From contig FXLX01000002.1 in NCBI GenBank assembly GCA_900180385.1, forward strand, positions 79,308 to 143,307: a DNA stretch of 64,000 nt. The letters run 5' to 3'. Positions 8,446 to 15,946 of this stretch are shown here, one piece after another. Made by a program: the position numbers and the translations under genes. Under the pieces are notes generated by a model. The model was given only the letters and a program-made list of their open reading frames with translations, was not told the origin of the DNA and made no database searches. Source of the DNA: an uncultured Candidatus Thioglobus sp. (GTDB lineage: Bacteria; Pseudomonadota; Gammaproteobacteria; PS1; Pseudothioglobaceae). Position 1 is the stretch's first letter, and the number at the start of each line of letters is the position of its first letter.

Positions 8446-9338
8446 ATTGGGTGCTCCTGCCAATTATTTGGTACGCCCATCATTTTTAACGCATCTTCAT
8501 TGTTTTCAAATTGTTTTAATAACTCATTAATTTTTTGTCTCCAATCCTCTCCGTTATTTGACCTTTTCATTAGAAATCGTAGTATTAATAAAACATAAAA
8601 AATTCTATCATTTCTTGGGGTAATAGGGGTTAGCCACTCGTTGTCTTTGCTGTCATTTGCACGAATAGAAAGCTCTCTATTCCAGAGTCTACTATGATGA
8701 GCGCAAACATTTCTTATATAAGCAACCACATGAAGCCAGCTTTTAAGTCTCTGCCAAGGTATATCAAAAAAATTGGAAACCAATCTTTTGTCTTCATTCT
8801 TTAAGCCTGAGTAAAGTTTTGATAATTTACCCAAACTTATTACCTCTGTTGCCATCCAGATAGGTGGTTTTTTATCTTTATATTTTTTATTAAAATGCGT
8901 AATAAATGTATCTTTAGAATAATCAATTTCTTTTGATATGTGCTTAAGCCACTCTAAATGTTTAAATTTAGAGTGAAAGTATTTTTCTTCTAAATAAAAA
9001 AATGCATCATATTGATGAGATAATTTATAAGTTATTTGCGTTCTAATTGTAACCTCAATTCTCTCAATAGCATCCATCACCAATAGGCGTAATTCTCTAT
9101 CAAATTCATATAATTCAATAACCTGTTGCCAGTACGTGTCAGGCTTAAAATTATCTAAAATTTGATTATCTTTTCTAATTCTAAATGGATGCCAATAGGC
9201 GCTTAAACGATAATAACCAATAGATGATAAATGATAAATAGCCTTTTTATCATCATCAATAAGCATACCTCTTTCTTTTAATAAATCAACTTGTTCATTA
9301 AAAGTTAACGGTTTCTTTTGGTAAGGTATTTTAGACAT
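8436..9338 (-). CDS. Abi_2 (AbiD/AbiF-like) abortive infection protein
   Basis: Abi_2 proteins give abortive phage defence and are thought to be HEPN-type RNases. The 300 residues carry the family hallmarks: TFNEQVDLLKERGM and LSSIGYYRLSAYWHPFR near the N-terminus, ELYEFDRELRLLVMDAIERIE (about 75-95), and the R209-x4-H214 HEPN-like catalytic motif in RNVCAHHSRLWNREL. The ATG at 9338 follows a good Shine-Dalgarno (GGAGAGG) that can be sequestered by the RNA structure directly upstream (9341-9412). The gene sits between the DUF2188 mini-gene and the hsdR stub. Complete, with no sign of decay. AbiF is the closest named relative I can suggest; the subfamily is not certain. Confidence 0.88.
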   Translation of the reverse strand: MSKIPYQKKPLTFNEQVDLLKERGMLIDDDKKAIYHLSSIGYYRLSAYWHPFRIRKDNQILDNFKPDTYWQQVIELYEFDRELRLLVMDAIERIEVTIRTQITYKLSHQYDAFFYLEEKYFHSKFKHLEWLKHISKEIDYSKDTFITHFNKKYKDKKPPIWMATEVISLGKLSKLYSGLKNEDKRLVSNFFDIPWQRLKSWLHVVAYIRNVCAHHSRLWNRELSIRANDSKDNEWLTPITPRNDRIFYVLLILRFLMKRSNNGEDWRQKINELLKQFENNEDALKMMGVPNNWQEHPIWK

Positions 9339-9340
9339 AG

Positions 9341-9412
9341 CCTCTCCAGGAATTTGAGGCGTAAAAAAGCCGCCAAGGTTGCGCTTCTTTAGATAGGCGT
9401 GACGGCTGTGTT
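9341..9412 (-). ncRNA. Candidate structured RNA in front of the Abi gene (AbiF-RNA-like)
   Basis: Between a TATAAT box (9424-9419) and the Abi start lies a GC-rich island in AT-rich DNA. On the minus strand, AGCC...GCC (from 9407) can pair with GGCGGCT (9374-9368), followed by six T's (9368-9363), a terminator-like hairpin. Alternative pairings are GGCG (9374-9371) with CGCC (9361-9358), and GCCTC (9360-9356) with GAGGC (9344-9340), which masks the Abi Shine-Dalgarno. From memory, comparative genomics described an 'AbiF RNA motif' upstream of such genes, and the position and layout fit. The exact ends and family membership are not shown. Confidence 0.6.
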
Positions 9413-9418
9413 ACATTT

Positions 9419-9424
9419 ATTATA
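9419..9424 (-). promoter_or_regulatory. -10 box for the RNA/Abi unit
   Basis: A perfect TATAAT reads on the minus strand from 9424 to 9419. It lies within the AT-rich gap and would start transcription near 9412, at the 5' edge of the GC-rich structured segment. A matching -35 is weak (TGAACA-like with long spacing). This would give the RNA and Abi gene their own promoter inside the hsd operon. Confidence 0.5.
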
Positions 9425-9471
9425 ACCATAAATTTGTAATATTTGTTCATTTTATTAAAATAATTTAAATT

Positions 9472-9576
9472 TTATTTATTATCTCTCGGTGGAAAGGGGT
9501 CGTTACCATAGCTATTTCCAGCACCCTTTACAGCCCATTCATCAGGGTGTTTAACCACATGTTGATTTTTTATCAT
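9472..9576 (-). pseudogene. Internally deleted DUF2188 protein (34 residues)
   Basis: A small gene with a strong Shine-Dalgarno (AAGGAG, 9590-9585) begins at ATG 9576. It reads MIKNQHVVKHPDEWAVKGAG, then NSYGNDPFPPRDNK. The first half matches the start of DUF2188 proteins (usually '..HVVPHp.GWAVKGEGNSKAT..'), the second half the usual C-terminal tail ('..NSYGNDPFPPK'). About 35-40 central codons are missing, with the frame kept, so the two ends are fused. It lies 18 bp after hsdS and could still be translated. Function of DUF2188 proteins is unknown. Confidence 0.72.
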
Positions 9577-9594
9577 AAATCTTTCTCCTTTAAA

Positions 9595-10821
9595 TTAATT
9601 AATTGTTACTCTTATTTGTCCAGTCAATAGTTTTTGCATTAGTCCTTTTTTCTGGGATTTTAATGCGTTCAACTCTTGCTCTAGTTTTGAAATCTCATCA
9701 TCAGCAAGGGTTAATAAATTGGCAATTTTGGCTTGCTCTAATTTCAAGGGTAGTGGGATTTTCACTTCTCTTAAGATGTTGTTGTATAGTCTTGGTATTG
9801 TTGTATTTTCAGTTTGCCAGTTCACTCTTGTGTAGCAATAAGCTAAAAAACTATTAAGAATCACATCTTCATTATTATCAATCCATACTATATTTGAATC
9901 TTGAAAATAACCAGGATTTCCATCATATATAACTATTCTTCCAATAGTTCCGGCGGCAGAGATTAAAATATCGCCCTTTTTTGGGAAAGAGTACTTTTCG
10001 ACATATTGTTCATACAATTCTTTAGATATAAAAGCATTTGTTTTTTTACCAAATGTACCTATCTTATAAAAAGGAACACCCTTAGTCTCATTAGTTTCTT
10101 TTTTTAAAATTCTCTTGCACATGGAAATCTTGCCAATTTCTCCCAACTTTTCTTCTTTCCAATCAGGAAAATCACTACCATCAGCTTTAAACCTAACTTG
10201 TTGAGAAAAAAGCTGTTGCATTAAGCCATTTTTAAGCTGTTGTTTTTGAGTGATTAAAGCAGATTGTTTTTCAATGACTTTATCCCAAATAGTCAAAATA
10301 TCTGCTATTTTTTGTTGCTCTGGTTTAGATGGTAAAGAAATGCTTAAGGTTTTTAAATGACTGGAATACAAATGTATAACTGAAACACCTTGGGCTAATT
10401 TTGCAATTCTATTTCTAGCAACAGTGTTTAAATAATATGATAAATAAATTCCATTTTGCATACTTCTAATAATATTTATATCACCACCAAGAGCAACATT
10501 ATCTTTCAAAACACAAGACGCAGTTGCTAAATCTATAGCTGTTTCGCCAGATGCTGGTATAAGAATATCATTTTTTTTACTAAGAAATAATTGATCTATT
10601 GGTAAATTAGTTTTGGAAGCAATATTTTGTATTTTTTCATCGTATTTTGTATATAACTCTCCATACCTAATACATTCAATTCCATCATCAGATATATCTT
10701 TTTTAGATATGCCTTTGCCTTTAAAGAAGCTAGCAATATCAGCCATTTTAACAACTTCCCAATCATCAGGAATAACCCCAGCCTCTGTTTGCTGATAGCC
10801 TTGTGGCACTTGGCTATTCAT
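9595..10821 (-). CDS. hsdS: Type I restriction specificity subunit with two TRDs
   Basis: HsdS sets the bipartite recognition site for both methylation and cleavage. With the start at 10821 the protein has 408 residues. It opens with the typical PQGYQQTEAGVIPDDWEVV, then TRD1, a conserved helix (KPEQQKIADILTIWDKVIEK...LKNGLMQQLFS), TRD2 beginning at FPDWKEEKLGEIG, and a closing helix (LEQAKIANLLTLADDEISKL...KGLMQKLLTGQIRV). I preferred the ATG at 10821 over 10836 because it overlaps the restored dinD stop by 8 bases and has a GAGAG Shine-Dalgarno. Both TRDs look intact. Confidence 0.93.
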   Translation of the reverse strand: MNSQVPQGYQQTEAGVIPDDWEVVKMADIASFFKGKGISKKDISDDGIECIRYGELYTKYDEKIQNIASKTNLPIDQLFLSKKNDILIPASGETAIDLATASCVLKDNVALGGDINIIRSMQNGIYLSYYLNTVARNRIAKLAQGVSVIHLYSSHLKTLSISLPSKPEQQKIADILTIWDKVIEKQSALITQKQQLKNGLMQQLFSQQVRFKADGSDFPDWKEEKLGEIGKISMCKRILKKETNETKGVPFYKIGTFGKKTNAFISKELYEQYVEKYSFPKKGDILISAAGTIGRIVIYDGNPGYFQDSNIVWIDNNEDVILNSFLAYCYTRVNWQTENTTIPRLYNNILREVKIPLPLKLEQAKIANLLTLADDEISKLEQELNALKSQKKGLMQKLLTGQIRVTIN

Positions 10822-11660
10822 CTTCTTTACTCTCAAGCTTGTTCTGCTGTTTGGCTATCTTAAGCACGCTTTTTTGTGGTGATGGCAGATCCTCAGGCAT
10901 TGTTCCACCCAGCTCTTGGATAGTTTGCCTTACTTTTTTTGCCAACTTGATTATGGGTTTGGTTGGCTTTTTCTTTATTTTTAACCATATCTCTTTTTAG
11001 CTTCTCTTCCGTCTGTGTCGCACGAAACAGATTAGCAGCTAACTCGGTACTACCCATGTAGTCTAAAATCTTATGGGATTTTTTTAGCCTTTTTTTGATA
11101 TGTATTGCTCTTGCATCAAGCCCACCATATAAACCTTGGTAACCATGATTTTGAACGATTGCAAAATCAAGATGGGTTTCAACACCTGCTTTTTGAGCTG
11201 CCTCTACTAATTGCTTATTATGCTCTATAAGCTCATTTCTTAAAAATAGTCTTTTTTCATCTTCTTTAAGCTGTGCAAAGCCCTCATCATCTTGCAGTTC
11301 TTGCCGTCTTGTTTGAATGGCAAAATAAGTTTGCCCGCTTGCCACTACTGGCTTACTAGGGTCGGCATTTTGAACAACTAAATAACAGGCGTATCTTGAA
11401 AGCCTGAAAGATGGATATGATTTTTTAGCACCAGAACCAATTTGAACCACCTCGGTGATGTCACCGAGGTGGTCTGAAACCTTACCGCCACTGTTAATAC
11501 AAGATTTTTCTGCTTTTTCTATAACGTTTAAAAAATTCCCAAAATCAGCATAACCTAAAAGCTTTGATAATGCCCTTGCATACCAAAATTCATTACCATT
11601 GCCATCTAGTTGCTTTAGATCTTCAAAAGGCTGCTGGTGGTGTTTTTCTAATTTATTCAT
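10814..11660 (-). pseudogene. dinD: DNA-damage-inducible protein DinD, frameshifted near the C-terminus
   Basis: In E. coli DinD is SOS-induced and has been reported to act on RecA filaments. From ATG 11660 the frame gives a good DinD (WYARALSKLLGYADFGNFL, RYACYLVVQNADPSKPV, TYFAIQTRRQELQDDEGF, FRATQTEEKLKRDMV) but turns to nonsense after HNQVGKK and stops at 10893. Skipping one base of a seven-A run (10940-10934 on the minus strand) restores the conserved tail VRQTIQELGGTMPEDLPSPQ and ends at 10814, overlapping hsdS. With six A's the gene is intact, so this is a one-base expansion or a slippage site. The gene sits between hsdM and hsdS, a place where DinD-like proteins are known to lodge. 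Confidence 0.88.
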
Positions 11661-11670
11661 AATTTATTAT

Positions 11671-13158
11671 TTATAACCCTAATTCTTTCAAATATCCATC
11701 CATCTGTTTTTTAATATCAACAAGCTCACCTTCTAAGATCTTAATATCTTTCTTAGTTTGTGCAATATCAATAGCCTCTTCCTCCTCAAAGGTATCTACA
11801 TATCTTGGAATGTTAAGATTGTAGTCATTTTCTTTGATTTCTTCTATGGTCGCTAGATGGCTGTATTTATCTACCTCAGATCGGTCTTTATAAGTCGTTA
11901 GGATTTTTTGAATCTGTTTATCTTTAAGCTCGTTTTGGTTTTTATTCTTGGTAAATTCCTTACTTGCATCAATAAATAGCACGTTTTTATTTTCTCTATT
12001 TTTCTTAAAGATTAGAATAGCAGCAGGGATTGAAGTGCCAAAGAACAGATTGGCCGGCAAGCCGATAACGCCGTCGAGTAGATTATTATCTAAAATTTGA
12101 GTTCTAATTTTGCCTTCACTTGCGCCACGGAACAATACGCCGTGTGGCAACACCACGCCCATTGTGCCTTCTGCATTAAGGCTTGATAACATGTGTAATA
12201 CAAAAGCATAATCACCTTTTGATTTTGGTGGTAGCCCATAATCAAAGCGTTTGTAAAAATCTTCTTCTAGTTCGTCACGTCCCCACTTGTCTAATGAAAA
12301 AGGCGGGTTTGCCACTACCACATCAAACTTCATCAGATGGTTGTTATCCAAATGTAATGGATTTCTAAGCGTATCACCCCAGCGAATATCTGCCTCGTTA
12401 ATCTCATGCAAAAACATATTCATTTTACTAAGCGTTTGAGTTTGTCCATTTTTCTCTTGACCAAATAGCGCAAAGTTGTTATTGCCTATTTCTTTAGCAG
12501 CTTTGATCAAAAGTGAACCAGAGCCACAAGCAGGATCATAAATTCGATCACCCTCTTTAGCGCCAACTAATTTAGCTAACAAGGTTGATACACCACTTGG
12601 AGTAAAGAACTCACCACCTTTTTTGCCTGCATCCGATGCAAAATGCGCAATAAGATATTCATAAGCATCGCCAATGACATCATTACCTGCAAGCATTGAG
12701 GGGCGTAAATCTAGCCTTTCATCAGAAAAATCTTCTAATAAATGCTTTAACATTGAATTTCGTTCTTTAGTTCTTCCTAAGTTTGCTTCGTTATTAAAGT
12801 CAATACTTCTAAAAATGCCTTCAAGTTTTTCAGGATTGTCTTCTTCAATTTTTTCTAGTACTTTGTTAATTTCTTGACCAAGCTCGCTTGACTCTTTTTT
12901 GCTAAGTAAAAATTCAAAAGTACATTTATCATCAAGAATGAACTTCTCTAGCTTAATAGCTTTTGCAACTCTAGCCTCATTGCCATTGTATTTTTCTTGC
13001 AACTGTTCTAGCTTTTCACGGTAAAAATCAGACAAATACTTAACGAACAGCATTGTAAGGACATAATCTTTGTATTGTGATCCGTCAAGTGCTCCGCGAA
13101 AGGTGTCGCAAGCTTTCCAAACGATGTTATTAATAGTGTCTTGAGTGGTTTTATTCAT
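11671..13158 (-). CDS. hsdM: Type I restriction modification DNA methyltransferase
   Basis: HsdM methylates adenine at the site set by HsdS and is part of the restriction complex. The 495 residues include the N-terminal helical domain (about 1-150), the AdoMet-binding motif DPACGSG (208-214), the catalytic NPPF (284-287) and a C-terminal coiled helix (AIDIAQTKKDIKILEGELVDIKKQ) that packs on HsdS. The family signature GKKGGEFFTPSGV precedes motif I. The ATG at 13158 overlaps the stop of the single-TRD gene by one base (TAATG). Complete. Confidence 0.96.
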   Translation of the reverse strand: MNKTTQDTINNIVWKACDTFRGALDGSQYKDYVLTMLFVKYLSDFYREKLEQLQEKYNGNEARVAKAIKLEKFILDDKCTFEFLLSKKESSELGQEINKVLEKIEEDNPEKLEGIFRSIDFNNEANLGRTKERNSMLKHLLEDFSDERLDLRPSMLAGNDVIGDAYEYLIAHFASDAGKKGGEFFTPSGVSTLLAKLVGAKEGDRIYDPACGSGSLLIKAAKEIGNNNFALFGQEKNGQTQTLSKMNMFLHEINEADIRWGDTLRNPLHLDNNHLMKFDVVVANPPFSLDKWGRDELEEDFYKRFDYGLPPKSKGDYAFVLHMLSSLNAEGTMGVVLPHGVLFRGASEGKIRTQILDNNLLDGVIGLPANLFFGTSIPAAILIFKKNRENKNVLFIDASKEFTKNKNQNELKDKQIQKILTTYKDRSEVDKYSHLATIEEIKENDYNLNIPRYVDTFEEEEAIDIAQTKKDIKILEGELVDIKKQMDGYLKELGL

Positions 13159-13745
13159 TATTTTGCCTCTTGAAATTGATTGCTAATGGTGTTTAATATG
13201 TTTTGGGTAAAAATCTGTTTTTTAATACTTAGTTCTTTTAATACTTCTTGCTCTTTATAAAGTAAGCTCATAATTTTTACAGTTTTATTTTGCTCTGTAA
13301 GAGATGGTAATACAATATTTAACTCAGCAATGTCGCTCGTTTTAACCATGGGGATGGCTGTGCCCTTAATAGCAATATTAAACACTTTTTGAATAATACT
13401 TGAGTTTAGATAATGGGCTAAAAATCTATGATTTATATTTAGATCATTTGATCTAATTACTGCCATTAATGACGAAATAACCAACCCTTGCATTGTTTTA
13501 TCAATATAAATGGCTACGCTAGGTGCTCTCAGCCTAATAACGACATCACCCTTTTGAGTTAAGTAATTTGGTTTAATTTTATCGGTAGAGGAGAAATCAT
13601 CCAAAGTAGATGAGTTTACAATCGTAGAGTTTGAAAATGATTTAAGCGTTAATTGCTTATAAGAAATTTTGACTTCGTATAGCGCTGCTTTTTTACGTGA
13701 AAGCACTAAGCCAGTTTTGATTGTTGCAATATCTTTTAATTTCAT
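13158..13745 (-). CDS. Single-TRD HsdS-like specificity protein
   Basis: The 195 residues resemble half of an HsdS: MKLKDIATIKTGLVLSRKK at the start, a target-recognition body with KGDVVIRLRAPSVA, the TRD closing motif AIPMVKTSDIAELNIVLPSLTEQNKTV, and one C-terminal helix. No second TRD is present and no broken remainder follows, so it appears to be a natural one-TRD protein rather than a fragment. It is first in the operon, directly behind the palindromic promoter and touching hsdM (TAATG). Such proteins can dimerise to mimic a full HsdS in other systems. Here a complete hsdS is also present, so its role could be an alternative or competing specificity. Confidence 0.78.
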   Translation of the reverse strand: MKLKDIATIKTGLVLSRKKAALYEVKISYKQLTLKSFSNSTIVNSSTLDDFSSTDKIKPNYLTQKGDVVIRLRAPSVAIYIDKTMQGLVISSLMAVIRSNDLNINHRFLAHYLNSSIIQKVFNIAIKGTAIPMVKTSDIAELNIVLPSLTEQNKTVKIMSLLYKEQEVLKELSIKKQIFTQNILNTISNQFQEAK

Positions 13746-13759
13746 TCTTTGTATATTTT

Positions 13760-13790
13760 TTGTCTATTATGTAAATTAGACAATATTATA
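13760..13790 (-). promoter_or_regulatory. Promoter with palindromic operator for the hsd island
   Basis: A perfect TATAAT reads on the minus strand at 13790-13785. One base downstream lies the palindrome TTGTCTA-N10-TAGACAA (13783-13760), covering the expected transcription start, 14 bases before the first gene. A further TAGAC half-site (in TAGACT, 13815-13810) falls in the -35 area. This is the geometry of a repressor operator. The regulator is not known; no obvious repressor gene lies in the island except the winged-helix region of RhuM. Confidence 0.62.
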
Positions 13791-14143
13791 CCATGAAAAT
13801 ATAAAAAGTAGTCTATTTTAACAATCATACTAAATTAATAAATATAGATATTTTTTTTCTACTTGATTAATCAATTTACTTCAATTTTATGCTTAAAAAC
13901 GACTCATTCTTAAAATTTGCAAAATTGTTGTAACAACCCACTTTCAACCTAGACAAAAACCACAAAACCCTACCAAAATAACCTTTTGGAGCCTTTAAAT
14001 AGTGTTTATAAGCTTTTAAACAGCCTTTTTCTCTTAAAAACTTGGTTAAAATCTACCATTTACAAAATTTACTAGATTTTTATCTTGTTAATATTTGAGT
14101 TATGTTTAAAAAATAATAATCTTTAATTTGTTAAGTTAAAACT
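13791..14143. other. AT-rich gap between the hsd island and trmJ
   Basis: 353 bases without a gene. Apart from the half-site near 13810-13815 I see no open reading frame with a start signal, no clear hairpin terminator and no repeat. It separates the accessory island from the housekeeping trmJ/suhB pair and may be decayed sequence left by island insertion. Confidence 0.5.
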
Positions 14144-14884
14144 CTATTTTTTAAAAGGCTGGATATTCCTTAAAATTCCTCTAAAAATAGCCACCTCTTC
14201 TTTTTCAGGCTCTGCACTTCCAAAGAAGCGACGCATGCGACGCATAAGCAGCTCTTTAGGGCGCTTTTCTTCAAAATAGTTAATGTGCTCAAGCACTTGA
14301 GCAAGATGCGCATAAAAACCTTCTAATTCAATATTACTGGCTGTTTCATTAGTGCTTTTTTCAAATTCTGTGGTTGTGCTATAAACATAGTTTTGATAAG
14401 CAAACACCTGAATAGCTGAGGCAACATTAAGCGAGAAATAATTTGGATTTCCTGGAATGGTCATTAGAATTTGACACAAATCTAGCTCTTCATTACTCAA
14501 GCCTGAGTTTTCAGTGCCAAATACAACAGCAACTTCTTGACCTTTAACAGATACAGTTTTTTGTATTTCGCCACATGCACCCACCACATCCATTTGCCGC
14601 CACTTAACATTACGCTGGCGCGCACTCGCACCTATTACTAAATGTACGCCTGTTAAGGCCTCTTCAAGCGTATCACAAACTACAGCATTCGTTAGAATAT
14701 CATCTGCCCCGCTTGCTCTAGCGGTTGCCACAGCTGATGGATGAGTCTTTGGAGTAACTAGATATAGCGTTGAAAGATTCATGTTTTTCATGGCTCTAGC
14801 CGCCGCACCAATATTGCCAGGCTCGGTGGTATTAACCATAACCACGCGTACATTATCAAAGGTATAATTTGTGTCTTTTTGCAT
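14144..14884 (-). CDS. trmJ: tRNA (cytidine/uridine-32 2'-O) methyltransferase TrmJ
   Basis: TrmJ is a SPOUT-class enzyme that methylates the 2'-OH of position 32 in several tRNAs. The N-terminal part has VRVVMVNTTEPGNIGAAARA with the catalytic-region Asn and Arg. The knot is formed by VVFGTENSGLSNEEL and IPGNPNYFSLNVASAIQV. The 246 residues match the family (about 240-250), including a C-terminal dimerisation helix (RPKELLMRRMRRFFGSAEP). It is divergent from suhB, as in E. coli, with only 14 bases between the start codons. In E. coli iscR follows on the trmJ side; here the isc genes are about 37 kb away. Confidence 0.92.
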   Translation of the reverse strand: MQKDTNYTFDNVRVVMVNTTEPGNIGAAARAMKNMNLSTLYLVTPKTHPSAVATARASGADDILTNAVVCDTLEEALTGVHLVIGASARQRNVKWRQMDVVGACGEIQKTVSVKGQEVAVVFGTENSGLSNEELDLCQILMTIPGNPNYFSLNVASAIQVFAYQNYVYSTTTEFEKSTNETASNIELEGFYAHLAQVLEHINYFEEKRPKELLMRRMRRFFGSAEPEKEEVAIFRGILRNIQPFKK

Positions 14885-14898
14885 TTGTCTATTTAATT

Positions 14899-15702
14899 AT
14901 GAATCCTACGCTTAATATTGCCGTTAAAGCCGCTCGAAAAGCGGGTGACATCATCTTAAGATATCACAATCAGATTGATCTGCTAACGATTGAAAATAAA
15001 GCGGCAAATGACTTCGTTTCTGAAGTGGATAAAGCTGCTGAAGACGCTATTATAGACGAGTTGAAATATGCCTTTCCTGATCATTCGATTTTGGGTGAAG
15101 AAAATGGTGAAATCGTTGGCAAAGACAAGCGCTTTGTTTGGATCTTAGATCCACTTGACGGCACCACTAATTATCTACACGGCTTTCCGCAGTATGCGGT
15201 TTCTATTGCTTTATATGAAAACAGCGAACCAACCCATGCTGTTGTTTACGATCCATTTAAAGAAGAATTATTTACCGCTTCTAAAGGCGAAGGTGCCTAC
15301 TTAAATGAGCAGCGTATTCGTGTAACTGGTGCAGCGGGTTTTAAAGATACATTAATTGGCACAGGTTTTCCGTTTAAAGCACCTCAACACTTAGATGCTT
15401 ATCTTGACATGTTCAGGGCAATCCATCCAAAGGTTGCAGGGATTCGTCGCGCTGGCTCTGCCGCGCTTGATTTGGCTTATTTAGCAGCTGGACGACTAGA
15501 TGGATTTTGGGAAATTGAACTTAATATTTGGGATATTGCCGCAGGTGTGCTACTTGTTAAAGAGGCAGGTGGTTATGTGGGTGATTTTTCAGGTCGTGAC
15601 AAGTATTTAGAAACGGGCAACATCGTTGCAGGTACTGAAAAAGTCTTTAAAGAAATTTTAAAAAGTATTCACCCGCACTTAACCAGCGATTTACAACGCT
15701 AG
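14899..15702 (+). CDS. suhB: Inositol-1-monophosphatase SuhB
   Basis: SuhB hydrolyses inositol phosphates with Mg2+. In enterobacteria it also joins the ribosomal-RNA antitermination complex. The 267-residue protein shows the metal sites in order: GEENGE (E in the first motif), ILDPLDGTTNY (the DPxDGT signature) and WDIAAGVLLVKEAGG. I took the ATG at 14899 (MNPTLNIAVKAARKAGDII), which matches the family start. An upstream in-frame ATG at 14869 would overlap trmJ and add ten unrelated residues. A small membrane-protein gene follows 7 bases after its stop. Confidence 0.95.
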   Translation: MNPTLNIAVKAARKAGDIILRYHNQIDLLTIENKAANDFVSEVDKAAEDAIIDELKYAFPDHSILGEENGEIVGKDKRFVWILDPLDGTTNYLHGFPQYAVSIALYENSEPTHAVVYDPFKEELFTASKGEGAYLNEQRIRVTGAAGFKDTLIGTGFPFKAPQHLDAYLDMFRAIHPKVAGIRRAGSAALDLAYLAAGRLDGFWEIELNIWDIAAGVLLVKEAGGYVGDFSGRDKYLETGNIVAGTEKVFKEILKSIHPHLTSDLQR

Positions 15703-15709
15703 GAGTTTT

Positions 15710-15946
15710 ATGCAAAAGTCTTTTAAAAACATAATCTTGAAAATTTCTTTATTTTTTCTATTCTTGACTGTTGTTTCTGTGCTGATTCAAAGAATTTTTT
15801 ATCCAATATATGTGGATGCCCAAGGTCTATTACACGAAACTCTGTGGACACCGATTGGCGCTTTTTCTTTCGTGCTAAGCATGGCCAGCTTTATTATTTA
15901 TTTAATGTTGTTGATTTTTGCATCAATCAAGCGTCGGATAAAGTAA
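15710..15946 (+). CDS. Small DUF3955-type membrane protein
   Basis: A 78-residue protein with two predicted membrane helices (about residues 9-28 and 48-70), separated by a loop carrying the D-x-x-G-x-L-x-E motif (VDAQGLLHETLWTPIGAF) that recalls DUF3955 proteins ('D..GiLhEpF.liPig'). It starts 7 bases after suhB and is probably cotranscribed with it. The 3' end overlaps the convergent SDR gene by 20 bases. Function unknown; the assignment rests on one short motif and topology. Confidence 0.6.
   Translation: MQKSFKNIILKISLFFLFLTVVSVLIQRIFYPIYVDAQGLLHETLWTPIGAFSFVLSMASFIIYLMLLIFASIKRRIK

Noticed and set aside
8398..8598. Plus-strand open frame across the hsdR stub and Abi end
   Set aside because: It is the antisense shadow of minus-strand genes with strong homology and has no ribosome site.
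13158..13745. Truncated remnant of a full hsdS
   Set aside because: The N-terminus, TRD closing motif and C-terminal helix are complete, the gene is coupled to hsdM, and no second-half debris follows.
13760..13783. LexA (SOS) box in front of the dinD-containing operon
   Set aside because: The gammaproteobacterial consensus CTGT-N8-ACAG is not met; the site is TTGTCTA-N10-TAGACAA.
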